Below, one piece after another: positions 23,513 to 31,783 of a stretch of DNA of 64,000 bases. Below the pieces are notes generated by a model. It saw only the letters and a program-made list of their open reading frames with translations, was not told the DNA's origin and made no database searches. The position numbers were made by a program, and so were the translations under genes. Source of the stretch: JAHEJN01 sp963787285 (GTDB lineage Bacteria > Actinomycetota > Acidimicrobiia > Acidimicrobiales > JAHEJN01); contig CAWBCM010000001.1 in assembly GCA_963787285.1 (NCBI GenBank), forward strand, positions 62,001-126,000, read 5' to 3'. Each line of letters starts with the position of its first letter. The first letter of the stretch is position 1.

Positions 23513-24706
23513 TCAGCCGAAGATGATGCCCTCGGCCCGCAGGGCGCGCACCCGATCGAACGAGATCCCATGGTCGAGCAGGACCTCATCGGTGCTCGCA
23601 CCCAGTGGGTCGACGTCGATGACGAAATCGGCGGCGGTCTGACCGAACTCCACCGGCGGCCGCGGCATGCGCATGGGGCCCGCAATGGGGTGGTCGAACT
23701 CGTCGATGATGGCGTTGTGCACGACCTGGGGATCGGCCAGTGCCTCGTCGAGGGACTGCACCGGGGCGCAGGGCACCTGATGGCGACGGAGCCGCTCGAG
23801 GATGTCGTCGGTGGCAAAGGTCCGAAACGCGGCGTCGACCATCTTCGAGATCACCGGCAGGGTGTCGGCGTGCTGGCGAATCGTGATGTCGGAGAAGCGC
23901 GGTTCGGCCCACCATTCGGCCTTGTCGAGGGCCTGGACCAGGCCGTGATACTCGCGGTCGCTGCCCGCGACGTACACGAGGTGGCCGTCGGCGGTCGGTT
24001 GCAGCCGATACGAACGGGGCACGAGCAGACCGGGGACCGCTTTGGTGCCGGTGAAGGTGTGAGCGGTGAAGACGTCGGCCCACAGCCAGTACAGGGTGGC
24101 ATCGAGCAGCGAGAGGTCGAGGTCCTGGCCTCCGGCGCCCCGCTCGCGGGCGAACAGCGCTGCGGTGATCGCCTGGGCGGCGAACAGGGCGGCGGACTTG
24201 TCGCAGATGAGCGTGCGCACGAGCTCGGGCTCGGCGTCGGCGGTGACCTTCTGTATCGACGCCACGCCCACGAGGGCCTGCACGATCTGGTCGTACACCC
24301 GCCAGTCGGCGTAGGGGCCGTCGGGACCGACCCCGCTGATCGACGCCACCACGAGCTGCGGGTTCACGGAGCGAAGGGCGGCGGGCCCGAGCCCGAGCCG
24401 ATCGGCGACCCCCGGCCGCCAGTTCTGCACGACGACGTCGCACTGTCGGGCGAGATCGAGGGCGACCTCGACCCCTTCGGGTGTCTGGAGGTCGATCACG
24501 ACCGAGCGCTTTCCCCGGTTGCACGCGGCGTACATGGCCGAGATCGTGCCGACCCGATGGCCCAGCATGCGGGAGATGTCGCCGATGCCGGGCGGCTCGA
24601 TCTTGACGACCGACGCACCCTGGTCGGCCAGGATCTGCGCGGCGAGGGGCCCCGACACCACCGCCGAGAAGTCGAGGACGCGTACTCCGTCGAGTGGTCC
24701 GTTCAT
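23513..24706 (-). CDS. CaiB/BaiF family (class III) CoA-transferase
   Basis: A 397-aa CoA-transferase that moves CoA between carboxylic acids. Motifs: VRVLDFSAVVSGPLAAQILA and LGASVVKIEPP-like ADQGASVVKIEPP at the N-terminus, NRGKRSVVIDL, and the catalytic Asp in GGQDLDLSLLDATLYW. Length and order match formyl-CoA/oxalate and carnitine CoA-transferases; the acid substrate is unknown. The ATG at 24706 begins the conserved fold; an in-frame start at 24745 adds 13 unsupported residues. It is downstream of the YcaQ-like gene on the same strand (54-bp gap). Confidence 0.9.
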   Translation of the reverse strand: MNGPLDGVRVLDFSAVVSGPLAAQILADQGASVVKIEPPGIGDISRMLGHRVGTISAMYAACNRGKRSVVIDLQTPEGVEVALDLARQCDVVVQNWRPGVADRLGLGPAALRSVNPQLVVASISGVGPDGPYADWRVYDQIVQALVGVASIQKVTADAEPELVRTLICDKSAALFAAQAITAALFARERGAGGQDLDLSLLDATLYWLWADVFTAHTFTGTKAVPGLLVPRSYRLQPTADGHLVYVAGSDREYHGLVQALDKAEWWAEPRFSDITIRQHADTLPVISKMVDAAFRTFATDDILERLRRHQVPCAPVQSLDEALADPQVVHNAIIDEFDHPIAGPMRMPRPPVEFGQTAADFVIDVDPLGASTDEVLLDHGISFDRVRALRAEGIIFG

Positions 24707-24760
24707 GGGGGAAGTGTGGCCCACTTCGTCGACCGACGGGGGCACCTGGTGGGACGAGGC

Positions 24761-25933
24761 TCAGAGCAGGGGAGCGAGGTCGCCGTTGCGGGCGACATCG
24801 ATCGCATCGAGGCCGAGCCACTCGGCGTAGGTCTCGAGCTCGCGTCGCAGCTCCCGTCCGACGTGGGCCGGGTCGACCCCGGGCTCGGCCCATGCGCCCC
24901 TCACCAACAGGGTGCCCGTCGTGCGGTCGGCCTTCAGATCGACTCGTGCCACCAGGTCGCCGTCGAGAAGGAATGGCAACACGTAGTAGCCGTACGTGCG
25001 CTTGGCCTCGGGCACGTAGATCTCGATCCGGTAGTGGAAGTCGAACAGGCGCAGGGCTCGGTCGCGGAACCACACCACGGGGTCGAAGGGCGACAGCAGG
25101 GTACGGGTGGGCACCGAGTGGGGCGCGACCGCATCGGGGTGCAGATAGGCGGGCTTGGCCCAGCCCCTGACCTCGACTCGTTCGATGCGCCCCTCGCGTT
25201 CGAGCTCGTCGAGCAGCGGTCGGGTGACGGGCATGCGTATCCGGTAGTAGTCGCCGAGATCCTCGGCGGTGCCGACTCCGAGTGAGCGGGCCGCGAGGAC
25301 CAGCAACTCCTTCTGGGCCTCGTGTGCGGGTAGCGCGGGCTGGTCGAGGACGTCGGCCGGAAACACTCGTTCGACGATGTCGTAGACGCGCTTGAACCCG
25401 ACGCGGTCGGCGGTGGTCACGTGGCCCATGTCGAACAGGTATTCGAGGGCGAGCTTGCCGTGGTCGCGGCCCCACCACGGGCCGGTGCGCGGCCCTCGGT
25501 CCTCGAGGTCGCTCACGGTGAGTGGCCCGCGACGACGAACCTCCTCCAGCACCGCCTCGATGTAGCCGGGTCGCTCGTTCCGCAGCCGGTCGAAGGAGTT
25601 CCAGTGCGGCTCGTCGGCCATGCGGAATCCCAGGAGATGGCGCCGCTGCACCGGCATGAGCGCCGCCTCGTGGGCCCAGTACTCGAAGAGTGCACCGCCG
25701 TAGGCCCAGCGATCGAGGGCCTCGCGATCGTAGGGACCGAGGCGGGAGTACACGGGCATGAAATGGGCTCGGCAGACGATGTTCACCGAGTCGAGCTGCA
25801 ACACGCCGACCCGACCGAGCACCCGGCGGAAATGGCGGGCATCGACCCGTCCGGTCGGTCGGACGTCGCGAAAGCCCTGAGCTTCGAGGGCGATCCGCCG
25901 GGCCCGGTCGTTGCTGATGGTCGGTGGTGCCAC
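24761..25933 (-). CDS. YcaQ/AlkZ-family winged-helix DNA glycosylase
   Basis: A 390-aa protein of the HTH_42 family, whose studied members (AlkZ, YcaQ/AlkX) are DNA glycosylases that unhook interstrand crosslinks. The motif VLQLDSVNIVCRAH contains the QxD catalytic signature. Three winged-helix domains span the protein; SPFDPVVWFRDRALRLFDF and YVPEAKRTYGYYVLPFLL are characteristic of the C-terminal part. The start is the GTG at 25933, divergent from an enoyl-CoA hydratase-like gene. Lesion specificity cannot be told, but the QxD form is the one seen in YcaQ. Confidence 0.88.
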   Translation of the reverse strand: MAPPTISNDRARRIALEAQGFRDVRPTGRVDARHFRRVLGRVGVLQLDSVNIVCRAHFMPVYSRLGPYDREALDRWAYGGALFEYWAHEAALMPVQRRHLLGFRMADEPHWNSFDRLRNERPGYIEAVLEEVRRRGPLTVSDLEDRGPRTGPWWGRDHGKLALEYLFDMGHVTTADRVGFKRVYDIVERVFPADVLDQPALPAHEAQKELLVLAARSLGVGTAEDLGDYYRIRMPVTRPLLDELEREGRIERVEVRGWAKPAYLHPDAVAPHSVPTRTLLSPFDPVVWFRDRALRLFDFHYRIEIYVPEAKRTYGYYVLPFLLDGDLVARVDLKADRTTGTLLVRGAWAEPGVDPAHVGRELRRELETYAEWLGLDAIDVARNGDLAPLL

Positions 25934-25986
25934 GGCAGCAGACTACGGGTTGCCGTGCCGCGACCCCGTTGCGCGAAACTGCCCGC

Positions 25987-26631
25987 ATGCACATCGAGAT
26001 CACCCCTGAAGCTCACGTGGTGCATCTCGGCGACGGCCAGAACGTCTTCGATGCCGACTTCGTCGCGGCCCTGCACGATTTCCTCGACGAGGTGGAGGAC
26101 GACGAAACCGCCGGATGCCTGGTGACCATGGGCGACGGCAGCTCGTACAGCGCAGGGTTCGACATCGAGCACCTGAGCTCGGTCGGCGACGGTCTCGACG
26201 ACTTCCTCGACGAGACGTTCCGGGCCATCGCCCGGGTCCTCACCTTTCCGCTGCCGACCGTCGCGGCCATGAACGGCCATGCCTTCGGCATCGGTGCCGT
26301 CCTGGCCCTCGCTCACGATCAGCGGGTGATGAACGCCGATCGCGGCTGGTTCTGCTTTCCCGAGGTCGATCTCGGCCTGCGCTTCCACCCGTTCATGCAG
26401 GCGGTGTTCGTGACCAAGGTGGCACCGCCGACGGTGCTCGAGATGCTCCTCGAGGGAAAACGCTACGGCGGCGGCGACGCGCTCGACGCCGGCCTGGTCG
26501 ATGCCGTGGCGACCCCCGGGGAGCTCCTCACCGCCGCCATAGCCCTCGCCGGTCCTCGCACGGGGAAGTCGAGGGAGATCGTTTCCGGTCTCAAGACCGA
26601 CCTCTTCGCCAACGTTCTGGCGACGCTGTAG
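25987..26631 (+). CDS. enoyl-CoA hydratase/isomerase family protein
   Basis: A short 214-aa crotonase-fold protein. SAGFDIEHLSSV and MNGHAFGIGAVLALAHD form the acyl-CoA pocket, and CFPEVDLGLRFHPFMQA keeps one Glu, while the second catalytic Glu position of hydratases (usually in GGGCELA) is occupied by IGAVLA. This pattern is the one of delta3-delta2-enoyl-CoA isomerases rather than hydratases, so an isomerase acting on unsaturated fatty acids is the likelier role. The 2OG-Fe oxygenase gene follows after 10 bp. Confidence 0.83.
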   Translation: MHIEITPEAHVVHLGDGQNVFDADFVAALHDFLDEVEDDETAGCLVTMGDGSSYSAGFDIEHLSSVGDGLDDFLDETFRAIARVLTFPLPTVAAMNGHAFGIGAVLALAHDQRVMNADRGWFCFPEVDLGLRFHPFMQAVFVTKVAPPTVLEMLLEGKRYGGGDALDAGLVDAVATPGELLTAAIALAGPRTGKSREIVSGLKTDLFANVLATL

Positions 26632-26641
26632 GTTCGCCCGC

Positions 26642-27616
26642 ATGACCGGAGCCATCCTCGACGTCGATCTGGTCGCGTTCGAGAAGGGCGGCACGGCCAC
26701 CCGAAACGCGGTGGTCGACGGTGTGTCACGCAGCCTCGCCACCGGCTTCGTGTACACCGATCACGACATCAGCGAGACCCTGCTCGACGAGGCGTACGGC
26801 ATGCTCGCCGAGTTCTTCACGCAGCCACAACCCACCAAGGACGAGTACGTGGTTCCCGGCAGCCACGCTCAGGCCGGATACACCGGTCTCCTGGTCGAGA
26901 CCGCGGCCAGCTCCGATGTGCCCGACTGGAAGGAGATGCTCAACTGGGGCGCCTCGCTCCCTGTGGGGCATCCCCTCCGGGTGAAGTACTCGCACCGTTA
27001 CCACGAACCGGTTCTGCCCGAGGCCGCGGTTCCCGGTATCACCAGCGTGCTGGTCGAGTTCCATGCCAGGGTGCTCGACACCCAGCGTCGGTTCCTCCGG
27101 ATCATCGCCCTCGGTCTGGGCGCCCACGAGGATCTCTTCGACGACCTGCTTCTCGACGGTCCCACCCTGACCCGGGCCATCCGCTATCCGGCCATGGCCG
27201 CAGCTCCGGGTGGCGAACACGTTTGGGCCGGTGAACACGCCGACATCAACCTCATCACGGCGCTCCCACGGGCCAGCGCGCGAGGCCTCCAGGTGAAGAT
27301 CGACGGGGACTACGTCGACGCGGTTCCTCCCGAGCACCATGTCATCATCAACACCGGGCTGATGCTCGAGCGGTTGTCGAACGGCCGGCTGCCGAGTGGC
27401 ATTCACCGCGTCGTGGCCGACGACGCACAGCGGGATGATCGCTATTCGGTCGTGCAGTTCTGCCACCCGAGTCCATGGGCGTTCCTTTCGCCGCTTCCGA
27501 GTTGTTGCGGTCCGGACAATCCGCAACGCTATGGAGGGATCTCCGCCGCCGACGCCCTCGACAAGGTCCTCTACGAGATCAACCTGGTCGAGGGTGCTCG
27601 GCGCCTCGACAACTGA
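26642..27616 (+). CDS. isopenicillin-N-synthase-like Fe(II)/2-oxoglutarate oxygenase
   Basis: A 324-aa non-haem iron oxygenase. The iron-binding facial triad is visible as the HxD of WAGEHADINLIT and the later His in LPSGIHRVVA. The RYSVVQFC that follows supplies the Arg and Ser that bind 2-oxoglutarate. The family N-terminal domain (DIN_N-like; TGFVYTDHDI) is present. The substrate is unknown. It sits between a crotonase-fold gene and a nitroreductase with 10-bp gaps on each side, so it probably belongs to one transcript for breakdown or modification of a small molecule. Confidence 0.85.
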   Translation: MTGAILDVDLVAFEKGGTATRNAVVDGVSRSLATGFVYTDHDISETLLDEAYGMLAEFFTQPQPTKDEYVVPGSHAQAGYTGLLVETAASSDVPDWKEMLNWGASLPVGHPLRVKYSHRYHEPVLPEAAVPGITSVLVEFHARVLDTQRRFLRIIALGLGAHEDLFDDLLLDGPTLTRAIRYPAMAAAPGGEHVWAGEHADINLITALPRASARGLQVKIDGDYVDAVPPEHHVIINTGLMLERLSNGRLPSGIHRVVADDAQRDDRYSVVQFCHPSPWAFLSPLPSCCGPDNPQRYGGISAADALDKVLYEINLVEGARRLDN

Positions 27617-27626
27617 AGGCAACCCC

Positions 27627-28292
27627 ATGCGACTGAACCTCACGGCCGACGAGCTGCTCTCCACGACCCGCGCAGTGCGCAAGCGACTCGATCTGAACCG
27701 GCCGGTCGAGGCCTCGGTCCTGAAGGAGTGTCTCGAATCGGCCGTGCAGGCACCCACGGGCTCGAACTCCCAGGGATGGCGATTCATGGTGGTCACCGAT
27801 GCCGACAAGAAGGCCGCCGTTGCCGAGCTCTACCGGAAGGCCTGGTACGACTACTACCAGCCGAGCGACCGCGAGCCCCGGAGCGACAAGGGAAGGCAAC
27901 TCAAGCGGGTGATGAGCTCGGCTTCGTACCTGGCCGACAACTTCGAGCGGGTGCCGGTGTGGGTCATCCCGTGCATGCCGGGGCGGCTCGACAACCTGCC
28001 CAACGTGATGGCCGCCGGTGCCTACGGATCGATCCATCCCGCCACGTGGAGCTTCATGTTGGCCGCTCGCGACCACGGGTTGGGTACCTCGTTCACCACC
28101 CTTCATCTCACCTACGAACAGGAGGCGGCGGAGATCCTCGGCATCCCCTTCGCCGAAGTCACCCAGTGCGCACTCGTCACCGTCGGCTACACGGTCGGCA
28201 CCGACTTCAAGCCGGCCGCCCGCCCGCCCGTCGAGACCGTGACGTACTGGAACACCTGGGGTACCGAGGCCGATTTCTCCGACCCCGCGTGA
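27627..28292 (+). CDS. nitroreductase family protein
   Basis: A 221-aa FMN-dependent oxidoreductase. The N-terminal TTRAVRKRLDLNRPV and APTGSNSQGWRFMVVTD form the FMN phosphate and ring sites, and SIHPATWSFMLAARDHGLGT is the conserved central helix. Length and motifs match the NfsA/FRP-like fold; members reduce nitro groups, quinones or flavins, or remove halogens. The ATG at 27627 follows the oxygenase stop by 10 bp, and its stop overlaps the GTG of the hydrolase gene in GTGA, placing it inside the same operon. Confidence 0.88.
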   Translation: MRLNLTADELLSTTRAVRKRLDLNRPVEASVLKECLESAVQAPTGSNSQGWRFMVVTDADKKAAVAELYRKAWYDYYQPSDREPRSDKGRQLKRVMSSASYLADNFERVPVWVIPCMPGRLDNLPNVMAAGAYGSIHPATWSFMLAARDHGLGTSFTTLHLTYEQEAAEILGIPFAEVTQCALVTVGYTVGTDFKPAARPPVETVTYWNTWGTEADFSDPA

Positions 28293-29138
28293 CCCCCCGC
28301 ACTTCGTTTCGTGTGCGCTCGTCACAGGGGGTCGCGCTCGCCGTGCACGACCTCGGTGGCCCGCTCGACGGACCGGTACTGGTCATGGGCCATGCCACCG
28401 GATTCCACGGCCGGGTCTTCGAGCCCATGGCCGCGGCCCTCACCGACCGGTATCGCTGCTTGGCACCCGATTTCCGGGGTCATGGCACCACCACGGTCAC
28501 CGACGAGACCACCTACACGTGGGACCACGTCGCCGACGATCTCCTTGCGGTCGTCGATGCGGTTGGAGGCGGACCGGTCCGTGCCTTCGGCTGGTCCATC
28601 GGCGGGGCGGCCATCACCGCCGCCGAGCTTCGGCGCCCCGGGACCGTGAAGGCGGCGTTCATCTTCGAGCCGATCATCGCCTCGAGAGCGTTTCTCGCCG
28701 CCTCCTATGCCGGCGACAACCCGCTGGCCGAGGGGGCCCGTCGTCGAAGGGCGGTCTTCGAGAGCCGCGCCCAGGTACTCGAGCGTTACCGGTCACGGCC
28801 TCCGCTCTCGGCGGTCGATCCCGATGCCCTCCTGGCCTATGTCGACCATGGTTTCGCCGATCAGCCCGACGGGACGGTGAGGCTCCGCTGTGATCCCAGC
28901 GACCGAGGCCGCGCTGTTCGAGGCGTGGCGGTGTGGTCTCTTCGATGATCTGTCGGGTCTTGGCGCGCCGTTCACCATCGGCATCGGGGGAGAGGACTCG
29001 CTCACCACGACGATGGGGGTGATGGCGGCCGAGGCCATCCCTCGGGCCACGCTGCGTGTCTTCGACGACCTGACCCATTTCGGTCCCCTCGAAGCCCCGG
29101 TTCGCATAGCCGAGGCCGTGGCCGAGGCGGTGGGGTAG
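28289..29138 (+). CDS. alpha/beta hydrolase, frameshifted
   Basis: Two overlapping frames together encode one hydrolase of about 282 aa. The first part (from GTG 28289) has the oxyanion region LVMGHATGFHG and the nucleophile FGWSIGG. After about position 28898 the family sequence continues one base later: PATEAALFEAWRCG, the acid residue in IGGEDSLTT and the His in DDLTHFGPL. The whole span is 850 bases, 3n+1, which fits one extra base near 28895-28898. The gene is either a recent pseudogene or an assembly error. Its last codons (AEAVAEAVG) begin the 33-bp tandem repeat. It overlaps the nitroreductase stop by 4 bp. Confidence 0.75.
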
Positions 29139-29249
29139 GCAGCCGAGGCCGTGGCCGAGGCGGTGGGGTAGGCAGCCGAGGCCGTGGCCGAGGCGGTGGG
29201 GTAGGCAGCCGAGGCCGTGGCCGAGGCGGTGGGGTGGGCAGCCGAGGTC
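29109..29249. repeat. 33-bp tandem repeat, four units plus remnant
   Basis: Four head-to-tail 33-bp units start at 29109, 29142, 29175 and 29208, and a 9-bp remnant follows. The first three are identical; the fourth differs by TAG to TGG. The unit is 11 codons long and carries the hydrolase stop TAG in unit 1, so the other units are downstream of translation. The array fills the space up to the stop of the convergent regulator gene. It has no spacers and is not a CRISPR array. Confidence 0.9.
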
Positions 29250-29562
29250 AGTCGGGGGAGGACAGGGACTGGAGCAGCGTGGCCACGGTGGCGCCGGCCT
29301 CGAGGGGATGTCGAAGCGGACGGGCATCGAGGATCTCGTATCGGTTGCGACGCCCGACGCGCTCGTGGCGGAGATAGCCGCACTCCTCGAGCTCGTGGAC
29401 GATTCGTTGCACCGCCCCGGGTGTGATGCCGACGAGGTCGCCGATGTCACGCTGCCGCAGGTCCGGGTTCCGGCTGATCGCGAGGAGTACGTGCGCGTGG
29501 TTGGTCAGGAAGCTCCACGCTGGTCGTTCCGGTCGGGGGTCGAGCGGCATCGGTCGGGTCAC
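29248..29562 (-). CDS. winged-helix transcriptional regulator (MarR/ArsR-like)
   Basis: A 104-aa DNA-binding protein. HAHVLLAISRNPDLRQRDIG, then DLVGITPGAVQRIVHELEEC, form a winged helix-turn-helix, and GYLRHERVGRRNRYEI is the wing. The GTG at 29562 overlaps the stop of the antiporter gene in GTGA, so regulator and antiporter are translated from one message. It may control its own operon and the divergent mrp operon through repeats between them (31719-31747); that link is inference. No ligand domain is present. Confidence 0.8.
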   Translation of the reverse strand: MTRPMPLDPRPERPAWSFLTNHAHVLLAISRNPDLRQRDIGDLVGITPGAVQRIVHELEECGYLRHERVGRRNRYEILDARPLRHPLEAGATVATLLQSLSSPD

Positions 29563-31679
29563 CGGGTGCCTCCGTTCGTTCCGTCGGGCATTACGGCCAG
29601 CAGCACCGTGGTGTCGATCCGGTCGAGAACCCGCTCGATGGTGTGACCGAGGAAGGGGGTCTCGTTGCTCGTTCGCAGCGTGCCGGAGATCACCACGAGG
29701 TCGACGGTGAGCTCGGCGATCGAGGCGAGAATCTGGTCGCTGGTGTTGTCGGCGTGCTCGAGCAGGGTGGAGTGGTTGGCGCCAACCGTGGTGGCGAGTC
29801 GGGCGGCGTCGTCGAGAACATGACGGCCCGGGCTCCGGTCGATCAACCGGTGCTCGTGTGACGACGTGGCCACGTGGAGGTGATGGACATGGGTACCGAT
29901 GCGGCTGCTCAGGTACGTGCCGATCTCCTGTGCGGCTCGAGAGCTGCCTTTGCCGGAGATCGGCACGAGGGCACGGGCGAACGCCCACGGCAGCCGACCC
30001 CCGTTGTCGCGTGGTTGGCGAGCGATCACGACGGGGATCGTTGCGCCGCGAACGACGTGATCGACCAACGGCGAGACGAATCCGTCGCGTAGCTCGCCCG
30101 AGTTCGCCCCCATGACCACGACGTCGTAGCCCAGCTTCGATTCGGCGAGTATCCGGTCGCCGACGGCGGATGCATCAGGTTCGATCTCGATGTGCACCGA
30201 TCGACCGTGGAGGACGTTGCGCACGGCTTCGATGTCGTCGCGATCGCCACCGCCCACCATCAGGAGTGTCACCTCGGCCTGTGCGGGCCACGCGAGGTCG
30301 ATGATCTGAGCGGCAAGGATCGACGAGAGTCCGCCCTGGGTGGGAAGGAGAACCCGTCCCGAAGTGACGACGGTGTTGGCGGCCAACTGCTCCTCGGCAT
30401 CGAGTCGGGTGCGCTCCTCGGGGGAGCCGTCCCAGTTGTCGAGCACGCGTCGCAGGAGCGGGGGAGCCATCATCGATGTTGCCATCGCCATGAGGACGAT
30501 CACCGTGTACGAGCGCTCGTTGAGGACACCGAGCGAGAGTCCGACCGTGGCGATCACGATCTCGAGTGCGCCGCGTGCATTGAGACCGACGCCCAGTGCC
30601 GCCCCCTCCCGGGTGGACAGCGCCGAGAGCCTCGCCCCGATGATCGATCCCACGAACTTCGAAAGGCTGGCGGCGATCACCACCACCACTGCCCAGGCGA
30701 AGGTTTCTCCGTCGGCCAACAGACCCAGGTCGACGCGTAGGCCTGCGGTTGCGAAGAACACGGGCGCGAAGAAGGCCGCGGTCATCGTCTCGATGGGACG
30801 GATGAGCTCGTGATCGGCGAAGCGAGAGCGGGCGAGCACGACGCCGGCCACGAAGGCGCCGAGTACGGCTTCGACATGCAGCCACTGGGTGATGACGCCG
30901 AAGGCCAACGCAGTGACCAGGACGATCGACATTCCGGCCAACGGGTCGCTGCCGGAGGCCCGTACCGAGCGGAGGCCGCGGTCGACCAGACGCTGACCCA
31001 CGGTGAAGGCCAGGACGAAGAACACGGCCAGGCCGATGACGGTGAAGGCCAGCTTGTCGAGCTCGACCTGGCCGGCCTGGGCCAAACCGGCGATGAATCC
31101 GAGGGCGATCCAGCCGACCACGTCGTTCGCCATCCCGGCGGCCAGCGTGAGCTGGCCGAAGTTGCGGCGCAACAGTCCCATCTCGGACAGGATCTTGGCG
31201 ATGACCGGTAGCGACGAGATCGACAGCGCAGCGGCGATGAAGAGGGCGAAGATGTAGCGCTCGGTGCCGTCGCCCAGGAACGCCGTGGGAATGAACCAGC
31301 CAACGGCCAGACCGGCGATCATCGGCGCGACGAGCGAACCAGTCGAGACGACCGTGGCCGCGGATCCGAGTCGGCGGATGAGGCCGAGGTCGGTCTCGAA
31401 ACCGGTCGAGACCAGGAGAAGCAACACGCCCAGCCACCCGACCGTGAACAACATCGCCGTCTGCACGTCATCGGCAGGGAACAGCCAGTCACTGACATCG
31501 GGAGCCACACGGGCGAGAAGCGAGGGCCCGAGGAGGAGACCGGCGGCCAGCTCGCCGACGACGCTCGGCTGTCCGAACCGTCGCAGGAGCGCACCCAGGA
31601 GGCGGGCCGTGACGACGATGACCAGAAGGGCGACCCAGAACACCAGCAGTTGATGCTCGGTCGGTGGATTCAGGCTCAT
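29559..31679 (-). CDS. CPA2 (Kef/NhaS-type) cation:proton antiporter with USP domains
   Basis: A 706-aa membrane protein. Residues 1-400 form 12 or so transmembrane helices of the sodium/hydrogen exchanger fold (FGQPSVVGELAAGLLLGPSL at the start and the AGMANDVVGW stretch holding the ion-site Asp). Residues 430-706 form two universal-stress-protein-like domains (VVVMGANSGELRDGFVSPLV and LVVISGTLRTSNETPFL) that probably bind nucleotide and gate transport. It exchanges Na+ or K+ for protons across the cytoplasmic membrane. It is divergent from the Mrp antiporter operon and coupled to a downstream regulator gene. Confidence 0.9.
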   Translation of the reverse strand: MSLNPPTEHQLLVFWVALLVIVVTARLLGALLRRFGQPSVVGELAAGLLLGPSLLARVAPDVSDWLFPADDVQTAMLFTVGWLGVLLLLVSTGFETDLGLIRRLGSAATVVSTGSLVAPMIAGLAVGWFIPTAFLGDGTERYIFALFIAAALSISSLPVIAKILSEMGLLRRNFGQLTLAAGMANDVVGWIALGFIAGLAQAGQVELDKLAFTVIGLAVFFVLAFTVGQRLVDRGLRSVRASGSDPLAGMSIVLVTALAFGVITQWLHVEAVLGAFVAGVVLARSRFADHELIRPIETMTAAFFAPVFFATAGLRVDLGLLADGETFAWAVVVVIAASLSKFVGSIIGARLSALSTREGAALGVGLNARGALEIVIATVGLSLGVLNERSYTVIVLMAMATSMMAPPLLRRVLDNWDGSPEERTRLDAEEQLAANTVVTSGRVLLPTQGGLSSILAAQIIDLAWPAQAEVTLLMVGGGDRDDIEAVRNVLHGRSVHIEIEPDASAVGDRILAESKLGYDVVVMGANSGELRDGFVSPLVDHVVRGATIPVVIARQPRDNGGRLPWAFARALVPISGKGSSRAAQEIGTYLSSRIGTHVHHLHVATSSHEHRLIDRSPGRHVLDDAARLATTVGANHSTLLEHADNTSDQILASIAELTVDLVVISGTLRTSNETPFLGHTIERVLDRIDTTVLLAVMPDGTNGGTR

Positions 31680-31718
31680 GACGGATCACCTCTCCGACGT
31701 TCCTCGATACGCAAGTCT

Positions 31719-31783
31719 AATACCGCTTTTTGAATACCGCAATTCAATTGTCGTTGATAGGAAAGCGATATAAGATAAGTGCT
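31719..31783. promoter_or_regulatory. divergent promoter/operator of antiporter and mrp operons
   Basis: An AT-rich island in GC-rich DNA. The octamer AATACCGC is repeated at 31719-31726 and 31733-31740. The 18-bp inverted repeat TTGAAT-N6-ATTCAA lies at 31730-31747. On the plus strand TTGTCG (31748-31753) and TAAGAT (31771-31776) are spaced 17 bp and would start transcription about at the GTG of mrpA (31784), giving a leaderless message. The repeats overlap or adjoin the -35 box and may be the operator. Confidence 0.6.

Noticed and set aside
29109..29249. CRISPR array
   Set aside because: The 33-bp units are contiguous with no spacers, they derive from the end of a gene, and no cas gene is present.
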